Shown: piece after piece, positions 1 to 7,659 of the stretch
Layout: each line of letters starts with the position of its first letter
Numbering within the stretch: position 1 is the stretch's first letter
NCBI GenBank assembly: GCA_945881865.1
Contig: CAMCVK010000016.1
Coordinates: 1-55,018, forward strand
Length of the DNA: 55,018 bases
Direction of reading: 5' to 3'
DNA from: Fimbriimonas ginsengisoli Gsoil 348
GTDB lineage: Bacteria > Armatimonadota > Fimbriimonadia > Fimbriimonadales > Fimbriimonadaceae
The notes under the pieces: generated by a model
What the model saw: the letters and a program-made list of their open reading frames with translations, nothing else
Databases searched by the model: none
What the model was told of the DNA's origin: nothing
Translations under genes and position numbers: made by a program

Positions 1-1
1 T

Positions 2-748
2 TGGTCGGTGCAGGAGACGACCTATTTCGAGGACGGCGGCTACCTCTGGATCGACCGCGTCACCGCGAAGGACCCCGCGACGATCACGCCCGAGCTCGAC
101 CGGTTTGGCCACCTCACCGGGCTCACGCTGGCGCTTCCGGGAGACACCCCGGTGCCATTGTTGCGCGAAAAGTTCGTCGTCTACCGGTATCGGGGCGGCT
201 ACGATGCGCCGCGCGGACAGAGTGACTTGGACGCGGTCGTGCCACATTTCTCCGCGAAACGCTCGCTGCAAAAAAGCTGGAGCCGCCACTTGGAGAAGTT
301 CGCCTCGCCAACTCTGCTGGGCCGATTCGAGCGAACGCTCGCTGCACGCGAGCAGCAAGAGCTTTACGACGCCCTGCGGAACCTGCCCGAGAATCGCGTG
401 TTGGTGCATCCGAGCGATTGCACGGTGGAAACCCTCGACGGCGACAAGGGAGCCTCAACCGGCTTTATGGAGGCAATTGACTTTCATAACCGCGAGATCG
501 CGCGCGCAATCCTGGGCCAAACGCTGACCACCGACGAAGGCCGACGCGTGGGTTCGCTGGCGATGGGCAAGGTCCACCTGCAGGTGCTATTGCTTCAGCT
601 GGCGACGCTGCGCCGCGAGCTTGCCGACGTCGTGGTGACGGAGCAGGTCATCCGCCCATTGATGGAACTGAACTTTGGACCGGGGGAAATCCCCCGGTAT
701 GAGTTTGCGTCGACGACGCTGGAGGCCTTCACGACCGGCGTCGTTTAG
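2..748 (+). CDS. Mu gp29-like phage portal protein (DUF935), C-terminal part, 5' end outside window
   Basis: The reading frame is open to the first base of the window (W-S-V-Q-E-T-T-Y before the first possible GTG at 8), so the gene begins upstream. Mu gp29/DUF935 proteins form the dodecameric portal ring through which phage DNA is packaged. Visible family landmarks are the SVQE start of the wing region, the KFxVYRYRGGYD segment, LEKFASPTLLGRF (gp29-like LExYGxPxRVGKY) and the signature AILGQTLTTDEGRR followed by EQVIRPLMELNFG. The protein stops about 20 residues after that signature, where family members usually continue with a C-terminal arm, so it may be truncated. Its TAG stop overlaps the lysS TAA stop on the other strand. 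No other phage gene is visible to the right; whether a prophage lies to the left cannot be seen here. Confidence 0.8.
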   Translation, partial: WSVQETTYFEDGGYLWIDRVTAKDPATITPELDRFGHLTGLTLALPGDTPVPLLREKFVVYRYRGGYDAPRGQSDLDAVVPHFSAKRSLQKSWSRHLEKFASPTLLGRFERTLAAREQQELYDALRNLPENRVLVHPSDCTVETLDGDKGASTGFMEAIDFHNREIARAILGQTLTTDEGRRVGSLAMGKVHLQVLLLQLATLRRELADVVVTEQVIRPLMELNFGPGEIPRYEFASTTLEAFTTGVV

Positions 749-2256
749 GCGTCGGCTTCGGTGGATTCCGGTTTCATGAACGGGAAGAGCAGAATCTCGC
801 GGATGTGCTCCGCGCCCGTGAGCAACATGGCCATCCGGTCGAGCCCGATCCCGCAACCGCCGGTTGGCGGCATGCCGCCTTCCAGCGCATAAATGAACTC
901 TTCGTCCATCGGGTGGGCCTCGTCGTCGCCCCGCTCGCGCTCGGAGACCTGCTGCTCGAATCGCTCGCGCTGGTCGATGGGGTCGTTGATCTCGCTGAAG
1001 GCGTTGCAGACCTCTCGGCCCATGACGTACCCCTCGAACCGGCGCGTCATGCGCGGGTTGGCCGGGTCCTTCTTGGCCAGCGGCGACGTTTCGATCGGGT
1101 AGCCGACAACGAACGTCGGCTCCTGAAGCGTCGGCTCGATGAAGACTTCCAGGAGCTTTTCGATGAGGCCGCCGAGGTTGCGATCCGCATTGAGGTCGAT
1201 GAAACCTCCGGCGGCAATGGCCTTCGCCGGCACATCAAGCTCTCGCGCGCGGGCGATGGCTCGCTCCTTGTCCGTAAGGTCCTCGGCGGTGAGGCCGGTG
1301 TGCTGCTCGATCGCGCCGAGCAGATCCAGACGGTGCCACGGCTTGCCAAAGTCGATTCCCGCCAGCTCGGTGGTTCCAAAAACGCGCTGCGCGACGAAGC
1401 GGAAGCAGTCCTCCACGCGCGCCATCATCGTTTCCAGATTCACGTACGCCTCGTAAAACTCGAGAAGCGTGAATTCGGGGTTGTGCCGATTGCTAACGCC
1501 CTCGTTTCGGAACACCCGTCCGATCTCGTAGACCTTCGGCAGGTCGCCGACAATAAGCCGCTTCAGATAGAGCTCCAGCGAAATTCGCAGCTTCACGTCC
1601 TGCTCGTAGGCGTTGTAGTGCGTCGAGAACGTCCTTGCGGCCGCGCCGCCCGCGTTCAATTGAAGGAGCGGTGTCTCGACTTCGAGGTAACCGATGTCAT
1701 CAAAGAACCGGCGAACCGCGCTCACGACTTGCGCGCGCTGAATCAACCGCTTTCGGCTTTCCGGCACACACAGGAGGTCCAGGTGCCGGTGGCGATACCG
1801 GACTTCCTGGTCGGTGAGACCCGAGAAAATCTGGCCGTCCTTCTCGTGGCCATACGGAATCGGCTCCAGCGACTTGCTGAGCGGCACAAACTCTTGGACG
1901 GCAATCGACTTTTCGCCAGTTTTGGTAACGAAGAGCTTTCCACGCACACCCACGTGGTCGCCGATGTCCACCAGGTTGTAGAGTTCCCAGGCGAGGTCGC
2001 CTGCCGTGTCCTTACGAATGTAGATTTGGATCTTTTCGTCGCTGTCGGTAAGGTCTGCGAATCCGGCTTTGCCCATCACGCGCGGCGCGCGGATGCGACC
2101 GGCGAACGAAACCTCGCGATCTAACTCGAATTTCTCCTTAAGCCCCGCTGCGGTGTCCGTGATCTCCCATTTTTCGATGGAGTACGGGTCATGGCCTAGC
2201 TCGCGCATACGCGCCAGCTTCTGGAGTCGAATATCTCGGAGGGAGGTCTCGCTCAT
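745..2256 (-). CDS. lysS: lysyl-tRNA synthetase, class II
   Basis: Charges tRNA-Lys with lysine in the cytoplasm. 503 residues, normal for the class II enzyme. An N-terminal OB-fold anticodon-binding domain (about residues 50-150) is followed by the catalytic domain with motif 2 (IGRVFRNEG then HNPEFTLLEFYEAY) and motif 3 (GCGIGLDRMAMLLTG) near the C-terminus. I chose the ATG at 2256 (MSETSLRD); a GTG six codons upstream is possible but adds residues without family support. A TACACT hexamer (2266-2271, minus strand) lies 9 nt before this ATG and no Shine-Dalgarno is seen, so the leader would be only 2-3 nt. The stop codon overlaps that of the phage-type gene on the plus strand. Confidence 0.97.
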   Translation of the reverse strand: MSETSLRDIRLQKLARMRELGHDPYSIEKWEITDTAAGLKEKFELDREVSFAGRIRAPRVMGKAGFADLTDSDEKIQIYIRKDTAGDLAWELYNLVDIGDHVGVRGKLFVTKTGEKSIAVQEFVPLSKSLEPIPYGHEKDGQIFSGLTDQEVRYRHRHLDLLCVPESRKRLIQRAQVVSAVRRFFDDIGYLEVETPLLQLNAGGAAARTFSTHYNAYEQDVKLRISLELYLKRLIVGDLPKVYEIGRVFRNEGVSNRHNPEFTLLEFYEAYVNLETMMARVEDCFRFVAQRVFGTTELAGIDFGKPWHRLDLLGAIEQHTGLTAEDLTDKERAIARARELDVPAKAIAAGGFIDLNADRNLGGLIEKLLEVFIEPTLQEPTFVVGYPIETSPLAKKDPANPRMTRRFEGYVMGREVCNAFSEINDPIDQRERFEQQVSERERGDDEAHPMDEEFIYALEGGMPPTGGCGIGLDRMAMLLTGAEHIREILLFPFMKPESTEADA

Positions 2257-2317
2257 GGAGTAGAGAGTGTACACGTGACGGGATATTTCCTCCGCGTGGG
2301 TACAACGAAGACACCCG

Positions 2318-3370
2318 ATGCTGCTTGCCGCTCTTCTCGCGACCGTTCCCGAACTTAAGGTGCAAGCCCTTGATTTGCTGGATCGGGTAACCGCCTCGTA
2401 CGCAATCGAAGGCTCAGATCTGTTTCGCGAAGATATCGGCGCGGGGACTTCGTCGCAGGTTGCCTACAACTGGTCGGTGGGCGTGATGCTGTCGGCGATG
2501 GTCTCGGCGGCGGAGGTCGAACCGGCCCGAAAACCGGCGTTGGTACGGTACGCGGACGCCACGCGGGCCTATTGGAATCCGGCCGGACCGGTGCCGGGCT
2601 ATGACGTGTTGCCGATGCCGAAACCGGTAGATCGCTACTACGACGACAACGCCTGGATGGTGATGGCGCTAGTCGACGTTTATCGGCTGACTAAAGACCG
2701 GAAGTATTTGGGCTGGGCGTCGGAGGCGATGGCCTATGTGATGAGTGGTGCGGACATGAAGCTCGGCGGCGGCATCTATTGGCGAGAGAGCGACCGTGGC
2801 GCCAGCAAAAATACTTGCTCGAACGCTCCTTCTGCCGCGGCATTGCTTGCGCTTTACGAAGAGGACCGCTCGCCGGCGCGGCTTCGGTCGTCGCAGGAGC
2901 TGTACGCATGGACGTACAAGACCCTTCGCGACCCGGCCGACGGCCTGATGTGGGACAACATCGGTGCCGATGGCAGTCTTGGGAAGATGAAGTGGAGCTA
3001 CAACACTGCGCTGATGATCCGCGGGGCCACCGACCTCTATCGATTTACGAAAAAGTCATCCTATCGCGACCAGGCCTTGGCTTTTGAAGAGGCCTCCGTG
3101 CGGCACTGGGTTGCGGAGAACGGCGCGTTCCGGTGCGACGGGAAGTTCGGCCACTTGCTGCTGGACGCCTGGGCTTACCGGGCGAGGCATATTCGCCGGC
3201 CGGCAGGGCAGACACAGGCGGCAAGGCGAGTTCTTTCTGCGGTTTCGGGTCGTTTCGCAGACGCGGATGGCTGGTTTGGTTCCCGCTGGGACTCCGCACC
3301 CACCGGCTCGAAGCGCCAACTGATTGACCAAGCGGCGTTCATCCGTGCCGCGATTGTTACTTCGCGCTGA
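2318..3370 (+). CDS. glycoside hydrolase family 76 (alpha-1,6-mannanase-like), exported
   Basis: GH76 enzymes hydrolyse alpha-1,6-mannan backbones. The family's adjacent catalytic aspartates are seen in RYYDDNAWM (Asp109-Asp110), and the alpha/alpha-barrel signatures KNTCSNAPSAAALLALY, TYKTLRDPADGLMWDNI and WSYNTALMIRGATDLYR follow in the right order. Length (350 aa) fits the family. The N-terminus MLLAALLATVPE is short and hydrophobic and may be a minimal signal peptide, consistent with a secreted polysaccharide-degrading enzyme. The gene is divergent from lysS with a 61-bp gap; TACAAC is found 11 nt before the ATG but no clear ribosome-binding site. It stands alone, with the next plus-strand gene more than 2 kb away. 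Confidence 0.85.
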   Translation: MLLAALLATVPELKVQALDLLDRVTASYAIEGSDLFREDIGAGTSSQVAYNWSVGVMLSAMVSAAEVEPARKPALVRYADATRAYWNPAGPVPGYDVLPMPKPVDRYYDDNAWMVMALVDVYRLTKDRKYLGWASEAMAYVMSGADMKLGGGIYWRESDRGASKNTCSNAPSAAALLALYEEDRSPARLRSSQELYAWTYKTLRDPADGLMWDNIGADGSLGKMKWSYNTALMIRGATDLYRFTKKSSYRDQALAFEEASVRHWVAENGAFRCDGKFGHLLLDAWAYRARHIRRPAGQTQAARRVLSAVSGRFADADGWFGSRWDSAPTGSKRQLIDQAAFIRAAIVTSR

Positions 3371-3412
3371 CGTTTCAGGTTCCCCTGGGGTTCAGGGGAA
3401 CGAAATGAAAAC

Positions 3413-3664
3413 CTACTTCGGAGCGCCGGCGCCTTTCGGTGCTTCGGTGCCTCCGGCTCCGGCCATGGCCTTCTGCTCTTCGGCGTTCGGGGCTCGACCC
3501 TGCTTCACGTAGTCCGGAATGCCCTCGATATAGTTGGGCGACTTCTTGATTTCCGCCTTCACGGTATCGCCACCGCCACCCGAGGCGAAGTAAATGATGC
3601 CAATAACGGCGATGATTGCGACGATGACTCCGATGATCGCCGGGACGGGAATTTCTTTCTTCAT
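3413..3664 (-). CDS. small single-pass membrane protein downstream of pseudopilin
   Basis: 83 residues starting at the ATG at 3664 (MKKEIPVPAI). Residues about 8-28 (a run of I, V, A and G ending IIYFASGGGG) form one transmembrane helix; the rest is polar, rich in Lys, Pro, Gly and Ala (IKKSPNYIEGIPDYVKQGR, then a GGTEAPKGAGAPK tail). No family is recognised. It is the last gene of the lacI-like > pseudopilin operon, separated from the pseudopilin stop by 59 bp that contain a 10-bp perfect hairpin. The second pseudopilin in this window is also followed by a tiny membrane-anchored protein, so a role with the pseudopilin is inferred. Confidence 0.6.
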   Translation of the reverse strand: MKKEIPVPAIIGVIVAIIAVIGIIYFASGGGGDTVKAEIKKSPNYIEGIPDYVKQGRAPNAEEQKAMAGAGGTEAPKGAGAPK

Positions 3665-3679
3665 AAGCTTAAATGATAA

Positions 3680-3709
3680 CGGATGGCACCCGATAAAGAG
3701 TGCCATCCG
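3680..3709 (-). terminator. hairpin between pseudopilin and small membrane gene (attenuator or partial terminator)
   Basis: A perfect 10-bp stem (arms 3680-3689 and 3700-3709, cggatggcac/gtgccatccg) with a 10-nt loop. On the minus strand it is followed by TTATCATTT, a weak U-rich tract. It could reduce read-through from the pseudopilin gene into the small gene, or stabilise the 3' end of the pseudopilin mRNA. Confidence 0.55.
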
Positions 3710-3723
3710 TGGAGTCGGCTTCC

Positions 3724-4596
3724 TTAGTCCGGAAGCTTACAGTCTCGGCTCGTGTCCGAGCCCCACTGGTCGGCCGAGAGGCAGACGCCGGGGAATGCGG
3801 TGTTGACCGGGAAGTCGAGACCAGCGCGCTGCTGGTAGCCAGGGAAGATGTAGCCCTTCGAGTGGCTCTTCGTGTGTCCGTCAAGGAAGACGAACGTCGA
3901 GTTGCCAGCCTGGGACACGTCCACACCGCGCCAGTAGTTGTTCGAACCACCAAGCTCGGCCGGAGTCGTGTCGCCGGCGTTCGGCGTCAACAGGGTCGGG
4001 TTGTTGGCTCGGGTCGAACCAGCCGTGGTGGTCCATACCCAGTTCTCGAACCAGGTGCTCCAAACCCACCAGGTTCCGCTGTAGAGACCTTCGTTTCGCT
4101 CGTTGGTCAACATGATCGTGCCGGCCGAGTTGGCGGCAGCAGATGCGTTGATCGACGGCTTGCTAATCTCTGCCGGAGCCCACCACTTGCCGGTGAGACC
4201 GCTATAAACGTTCTGGGCGCCCTTGAACGATCGCTTGATGTTGCCGCCGGGGAACGGAACTGCCTGCGACTTGTCAAGTGGCGAGTCCATCAGCTGCCAG
4301 TTCTTAACGTACGGGTACGTAAGCTTGTCCCAGCTGGGGCAGCCAATCGTTCCGTCGCAGTAACCGGTTGCCCAAGCACCGTTGATCGTGCCGCCAAGCG
4401 GGAACACGTCGTCCGAGTCTCCGATGTACATCATCTGACCCAGGGCGAGCTGCTTTGCGTTGGAGATTTCTTGCGTCTTCTTAGCCGCAGACTTTGCCTG
4501 AGCAAAGACCGGGAAGAGGATCGCGGCAAGGATCGCGATGATCGCGATGACGACGAGGAGCTCAATGAGCGTGAATGCGCGCTGCGCTTGTTTCAT
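3724..4596 (-). CDS. DUF1559/H-X9-DG-type pseudopilin (prepilin-like secreted protein)
   Basis: Type IV pilin-like N-terminus: short basic leader MKQAQRA, then [19 protein letters not shown], with Glu at mature position 5; prepilin peptidase would cut before Phe8. The hydrophobic helix is followed by [14 protein letters not shown], a style very common in Armatimonadota. The C-terminal part has STFVFLDGHTK, matching the FxDGH element of the prepilin-processing-associated H-X9-DG family. 290 aa, in the usual range of about 250-330. It starts 7 bp after the stop of the lacI-type regulator gene; a GGAGG lies about 15 nt before the ATG, inside the regulator's last codons. The operon layout suggests that pseudopilin output is under the regulator's control. 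Function (filament, adhesion or secretion) is unknown. Confidence 0.88.
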   Translation of the reverse strand: MKQAQRAFTLIELLVVIAIIAILAAILFPVFAQAKSAAKKTQEISNAKQLALGQMMYIGDSDDVFPLGGTINGAWATGYCDGTIGCPSWDKLTYPYVKNWQLMDSPLDKSQAVPFPGGNIKRSFKGAQNVYSGLTGKWWAPAEISKPSINASAAANSAGTIMLTNERNEGLYSGTWWVWSTWFENWVWTTTAGSTRANNPTLLTPNAGDTTPAELGGSNNYWRGVDVSQAGNSTFVFLDGHTKSHSKGYIFPGYQQRAGLDFPVNTAFPGVCLSADQWGSDTSRDCKLPD

Positions 4597-4603
4597 GATT
4601 TTT

Positions 4604-5623
4604 TTATTTGTCCTCCGATGGACTGGATGTCGTGGCTCGTACCATGAGCCGGGTAGAAAATGTTCGGTTGTTGGTGGGTCGCCCTTCTCGAAGGGCTTCC
4701 AACGCCTGGATCGCGGCGGCTCCCATTTCTTCGAGGGGCTGGCGAACCGTGGTCAAGGAAGGGGTGACGCCGAAAGAAAACGGCGAGTCGTCGAAACCGA
4801 CGAGGCTGATCTGCTTCGGAATCGAAATGCCGCGGTCGGCCGCCGCTCGGAGAAAGCCGAGGGCCATTTCGTCGTTTGCGCAAAACACGGCGGTTGGCAA
4901 CTGGGAGCAGGAGAGCAGTTTCTCCGCGGCTTCGTACCCGGTGTTCTGCGTAAAGTCTCCGTCCAACATCCACTCCGGCGGAACTTCCAAGCCGTGGTCC
5001 TGCATGAATTTGCGGAACGTCTGCAACCGCAATTCGCCCTCGTCAAGCCAAAGCTTTCCGTACAGAGTCGCGATACGACGATGGCCTAGCTGATAAAGAT
5101 GATCCAGCGCGGATCGCACACCTCCGACGTTGTCGCAGGTGTAAGTAGGGACGCCGGGGTACCGCTCTGTACTTGTCACCACGTACGGAAGCTGAGCCTC
5201 CTCCAAGTGCGCGAAGATGGGGTTCTCGTTCGGCGGAGCAAGGAAGATAACGCCATCGACCCGGCCGTCGAGCAGCGTGTTTGCGAAGTGGTCGCCTTCG
5301 CGCTGGTCGAAGCCAGTGAAGATGAGAACGTCGCGGCGAAGCACCTCAGCGGCATTCAAAATGCCGTTCAAAATCAGCTGCGAATAGGGGCTTCGGGCAA
5401 GGTTAATCGAGACTTCCGTTGGAACCACGCCGTAGGTATTGGTCCGGCCCGTGATCATGGACCGCGCGATTCGGTTCGGTCGGTAACCCAGCGATTTCGC
5501 CGTTTCAAGCACGCGATCTCGGACTTCGGCAGGCACGGTTCGTGGGCCCCCGTTAAGCGCATAGCTCACGGTGCTAGTGGAAATCTTTAGCGTCCGCGCA
5601 ATATCTTTGATGGTTGCCGCCAT
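4604..5623 (-). CDS. LacI-family transcriptional regulator
   Basis: 339 aa. N-terminal LacI helix-turn-helix (IKDIARTLKISTSTVSYALNG) and hinge helix (PNRIARSMITGRTNTYGVV), then a periplasmic-binding-protein-like sugar sensor domain with the family elements DGVIFLAPP, GHRRIATLYG, CANDEMALGFLRAAADRGI, ISLVGFDDSP and LTTVRQPLEEMG. It therefore probably binds a carbohydrate ligand. It is the first gene of an operon with a pseudopilin and a small membrane protein, an unusual pairing since LacI proteins normally govern sugar transport or catabolism. A perfect palindrome (5651-5670) of the half-site type used by LacI/PurR/CcpA proteins lies 28 bp before its start, implying autoregulation. Confidence 0.95.
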   Translation of the reverse strand: MAATIKDIARTLKISTSTVSYALNGGPRTVPAEVRDRVLETAKSLGYRPNRIARSMITGRTNTYGVVPTEVSINLARSPYSQLILNGILNAAEVLRRDVLIFTGFDQREGDHFANTLLDGRVDGVIFLAPPNENPIFAHLEEAQLPYVVTSTERYPGVPTYTCDNVGGVRSALDHLYQLGHRRIATLYGKLWLDEGELRLQTFRKFMQDHGLEVPPEWMLDGDFTQNTGYEAAEKLLSCSQLPTAVFCANDEMALGFLRAAADRGISIPKQISLVGFDDSPFSFGVTPSLTTVRQPLEEMGAAAIQALEALREGRPTNNRTFSTRLMVRATTSSPSEDK

Positions 5624-5650
5624 TGGTTAACCGTTCAGCCGAAATCAGGA

Positions 5651-5670
5651 AAACGTTTCGCGAAACGTTT
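5651..5670. promoter_or_regulatory. LacI-type operator, perfect 20-bp palindrome
   Basis: AAACGTTTCGCGAAACGTTT is identical to its reverse complement and has the central CG of LacI-family operators. It lies 10 bp downstream of the TATAAT box of the regulator gene and so covers the first transcribed bases, where a bound repressor would block transcription. It is also inside the divergent region shared with the gene at 5767. Confidence 0.85.
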
Positions 5671-5679
5671 CTCAATCGA

Positions 5680-5685
5680 ATTATA
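5680..5685 (-). promoter_or_regulatory. -10 box of the lacI-like/pseudopilin operon
   Basis: Minus strand reads TATAAT, a perfect -10 hexamer. Expected transcription start is near 5673, giving a leader of about 50 nt that begins next to the palindromic operator. No good -35 hexamer is seen at 16-18 bp. Confidence 0.6.
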
Positions 5686-5766
5686 CGGATTATTTCGACA
5701 AATAGTGCGCTGAATGACCGACATGACGAAAATTATCCTCCTGGAAGATTCATCATCTTCAGAAAG

Positions 5767-6420
5767 GTGCTCTATGTCGTTGGCCTCCTCATCTTGGCGG
5801 AACTCGGAAGGCTGATCTGGCAGCGACACGAGCTTTCGGGTCTGCGACAACGCAACCAGCAATTGCGCGGTACGGGACTCGTGAGCCTATTCCTGCACCG
5901 AGACGTGCTGTCAAGTATGTGGTTGAGCCGCCGTCATCGGTGGGACCTAGACCTGGGGAAGGTGGCTGATTCCGAAGGCTGGCGGACCCACGCTCAGTTG
6001 CCGCCGGATCTACTCAAAATCGTCTTCGTTAAGCGTGGGGCAGGGACCGTAACATCGACGTCCGCTTGCATCGAGGTCTCGCTACCAGACGTACGCCTAT
6101 TCATTGGCGAGGTCAAGGAATTGTCGCCCAACCGCAGAGGCGGGGCCACGCAATCCGTGATCTGCGTTGCGGTCCATGCCTCGTCGCTCCACCCGTGCGA
6201 CCCCATTCGTGCATGGCGCGCCTTGCCAGAATCCACCGTATCACCACTTTTGGAAGGAATCGACATCGAAGTTTTTGACGATATGGTGCTGATTTCCCAG
6301 CCCGGGAGCCTCCTGCCAAGAATGGTCAGCACCTACGTTGAGGTTGCGTTTGCAGCGATCGAACTCTCTCGCTCCGCGCCTCTCGGCCCGGTTCATCGCG
6401 GACCAGCGCAATTCAGCTGA
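5767..6420 (+). CDS. membrane-anchored protein of unknown function, paralogue of next gene
   Basis: Not a family I recognise. The likely start is the GTG at 5767, directly before a hydrophobic helix (VLYVVGLLILAELGRLIW) that would anchor the protein; the frame remains open upstream to 5614, overlapping the lacI-like gene's start, so the N-terminus is uncertain. The soluble part is clearly homologous to the protein encoded immediately downstream: shared elements are EGW, LPDVRLFIGEV, the LHP turn, FDDMVLISQPG and STYVEVAFAAIELSRS. By eye the two are roughly 40 % identical over about 130 residues, which points to tandem duplication. It is divergent from the lacI-like operon and shares its intergenic operator, so co-regulation is possible. 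Confidence 0.65.
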   Translation: MLYVVGLLILAELGRLIWQRHELSGLRQRNQQLRGTGLVSLFLHRDVLSSMWLSRRHRWDLDLGKVADSEGWRTHAQLPPDLLKIVFVKRGAGTVTSTSACIEVSLPDVRLFIGEVKELSPNRRGGATQSVICVAVHASSLHPCDPIRAWRALPESTVSPLLEGIDIEVFDDMVLISQPGSLLPRMVSTYVEVAFAAIELSRSAPLGPVHRGPAQFS

Positions 6421-6457
6421 TTGCGGCCCGGCGCAACTTGCGGCAAGATAAGGGTCT

Positions 6458-7033
6458 GTGTGGGAGTATCTCGGCGGTGTAATCCTGGTGTTCCTTGCCA
6501 AAGCCCTCTTCCGGCTCGATCCTGGCCGGTGGTGGAGGCCCGTCTTCCTGCCGAAGCGTCGGCAGGAACTGCGGAAAATGGCGGCGAGTGAAGGCTGGCA
6601 GCTGTTGCGCTACTTGCCGGCCGAGGTGATGACGAGGTTTTGCCAAAAGAAAGCGACGACCCACGCCCGGGCGGCGTCGGTCGCGCTTCAAATCCAGCTT
6701 CCGGATGTCCGGGTCTACATCGGCGAGGTGGAACAGGGCACGCCGATCAGCGGCCAGCGAACGCGAACCTACACCGTTTGCATGGCAATCCCGGTCTATG
6801 GCCTTCACCCGAGTGCCGAGATTCGCGCGTTCCGGTTCCTAACTGATCCGACGCCGGACTTAAAGCTGGATGGGGTGGATGCCCAGGTTTACGATGACCT
6901 CGTGATCGTGTCGCGCCAAGGCCCGCTTCAGCCGACCATGGTGAACACGTACTTGGAGGTCGCGCTGGCGGCCGTCGAACTGTCGCGCTTCCAGTCGATC
7001 ACGCCGCTTCCAGGGCATGCAAAAAGCGAGTAG
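6458..7033 (+). CDS. membrane-anchored protein of unknown function, second tandem copy
   Basis: 191 aa from the GTG at 6458 (MWEYLGGVILVFLAKALF). An N-terminal hydrophobic helix is followed by a basic stretch (KRRQELRKMAASEGW) and a soluble domain sharing LPDVRVYIGEVEQ, GLHPSAEIRAF, YDDLVIVSRQGPLQP and NTYLEVALAAVELSR with the preceding gene. It lies 37 bp after that gene's stop, probably in the same transcript. The conserved GE, DD and STY/NTY positions would be the first to look at for function, but no catalytic motif is obvious. Confidence 0.75.
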   Translation: MWEYLGGVILVFLAKALFRLDPGRWWRPVFLPKRRQELRKMAASEGWQLLRYLPAEVMTRFCQKKATTHARAASVALQIQLPDVRVYIGEVEQGTPISGQRTRTYTVCMAIPVYGLHPSAEIRAFRFLTDPTPDLKLDGVDAQVYDDLVIVSRQGPLQPTMVNTYLEVALAAVELSRFQSITPLPGHAKSE

Positions 7034-7039
7034 GTCTGG

Positions 7040-7111
7040 AGCCGGATAGGGGAATCGAACCCCTTACCGTCCGCTTACAAGGCGGGTGCTCTACCGATGA
7101 GCTAATCCGGC
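7040..7111 (-). tRNA. tRNA-Thr (anticodon UGU)
   Basis: Cloverleaf read on the minus strand: acceptor GCCGGAT pairs with ATCCGGC, D arm GCTC/GAGC, anticodon loop CTTGTAA with TGT at positions 34-36, T arm AGGGG-TTCGATT-CCCCT. The anticodon stem has four good pairs and one C/A mismatch at 27-43. CCA is not encoded. A perfect TATAAT on the minus strand (7128-7133) lies about 17 nt upstream. Confidence 0.93.
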
Positions 7112-7127
7112 AACTCGATCCGCCCCG

Positions 7128-7133
7128 ATTATA
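7128..7133 (-). promoter_or_regulatory. -10 box of tRNA-Thr
   Basis: Minus strand TATAAT, with expected transcription start near 7121, ten bases before the mature tRNA 5' end. The -35 region is not recognisable. Confidence 0.6.
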
Positions 7134-7154
7134 GTTGATTGGCGGTCGGCGAAA

Positions 7155-7553
7155 CTACTTGCTACGGCGGACGCGGGTCTTCACCAAGCGGGCCGACCCG
7201 TCCGAACCGTAGCCAAGCTTGAACCCAGGCGGGATGTTTCGTAGGGCGCTCGCAAGCTCGTCCGGCATCTTTTCTTCCGGCTCTCGCTTCGCGCGCGGGC
7301 GTCGAATCTGGCTCAATCGCTCGAAAGCCTCGGTAGCGTCCGCTTCCTTATCCAACAATACGAGCTCGTCGCCGTTAGTCTGGAATAGCTCCGTGCTAGC
7401 CGAGTAAGAGAGGAAAAGATAGCCTTCCCCCGCGACCATGCGCAACTTGAAAGGGACAGAATATTTCTTGGTGCCGACCTTAATGGATAGGGTGGCCTCT
7501 TTCTCGGTCGCCTTAAACTTCAGGCTGTTCTTAACGTTCTGTACGGTTTTCAT
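7155..7553 (-). CDS. conserved-looking hypothetical protein, basic, soluble
   Basis: 132 aa from the ATG at 7553 (MKTVQNVKNSLKFKATEKEA). The frame is open further upstream but that part overlaps panC and looks non-coding. Predicted cytoplasmic, Lys/Arg-rich, with beta-rich first half (LSIKVGTKKYSVPFKLRMV, YLFLSYSAS) and a basic C-terminal tail ending GSARLVKTRVRRSK. No family is recognised; a small nucleic-acid-associated protein is conceivable but only on the basis of charge. It is downstream of panC on the same strand with about 105 bp between them. Confidence 0.6.
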   Translation of the reverse strand: MKTVQNVKNSLKFKATEKEATLSIKVGTKKYSVPFKLRMVAGEGYLFLSYSASTELFQTNGDELVLLDKEADATEAFERLSQIRRPRAKREPEEKMPDELASALRNIPPGFKLGYGSDGSARLVKTRVRRSK

Positions 7554-7659
7554 CTTCGTTTGCGGGCCAGTATCCCTTCTGTGACAAGCCAAGATACCTA
7601 ATCTTCTAGGCGTCAGAGTGTAACGTATTCCCGTTATCACCACCACTTTAGGCAGAATT

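Noticed and set aside
805-2124. A 439-codon plus-strand open frame opposite lysS
   Set aside because: lysS is certain from class II motifs; the opposite frame is an artefact of high GC codon bias.
5714-5815. Short frame starting MTDMTKIILLED, reminiscent of a response-regulator start
   Set aside because: Ends after about 33 codons with no receiver motifs and lies in another frame than the membrane protein gene.
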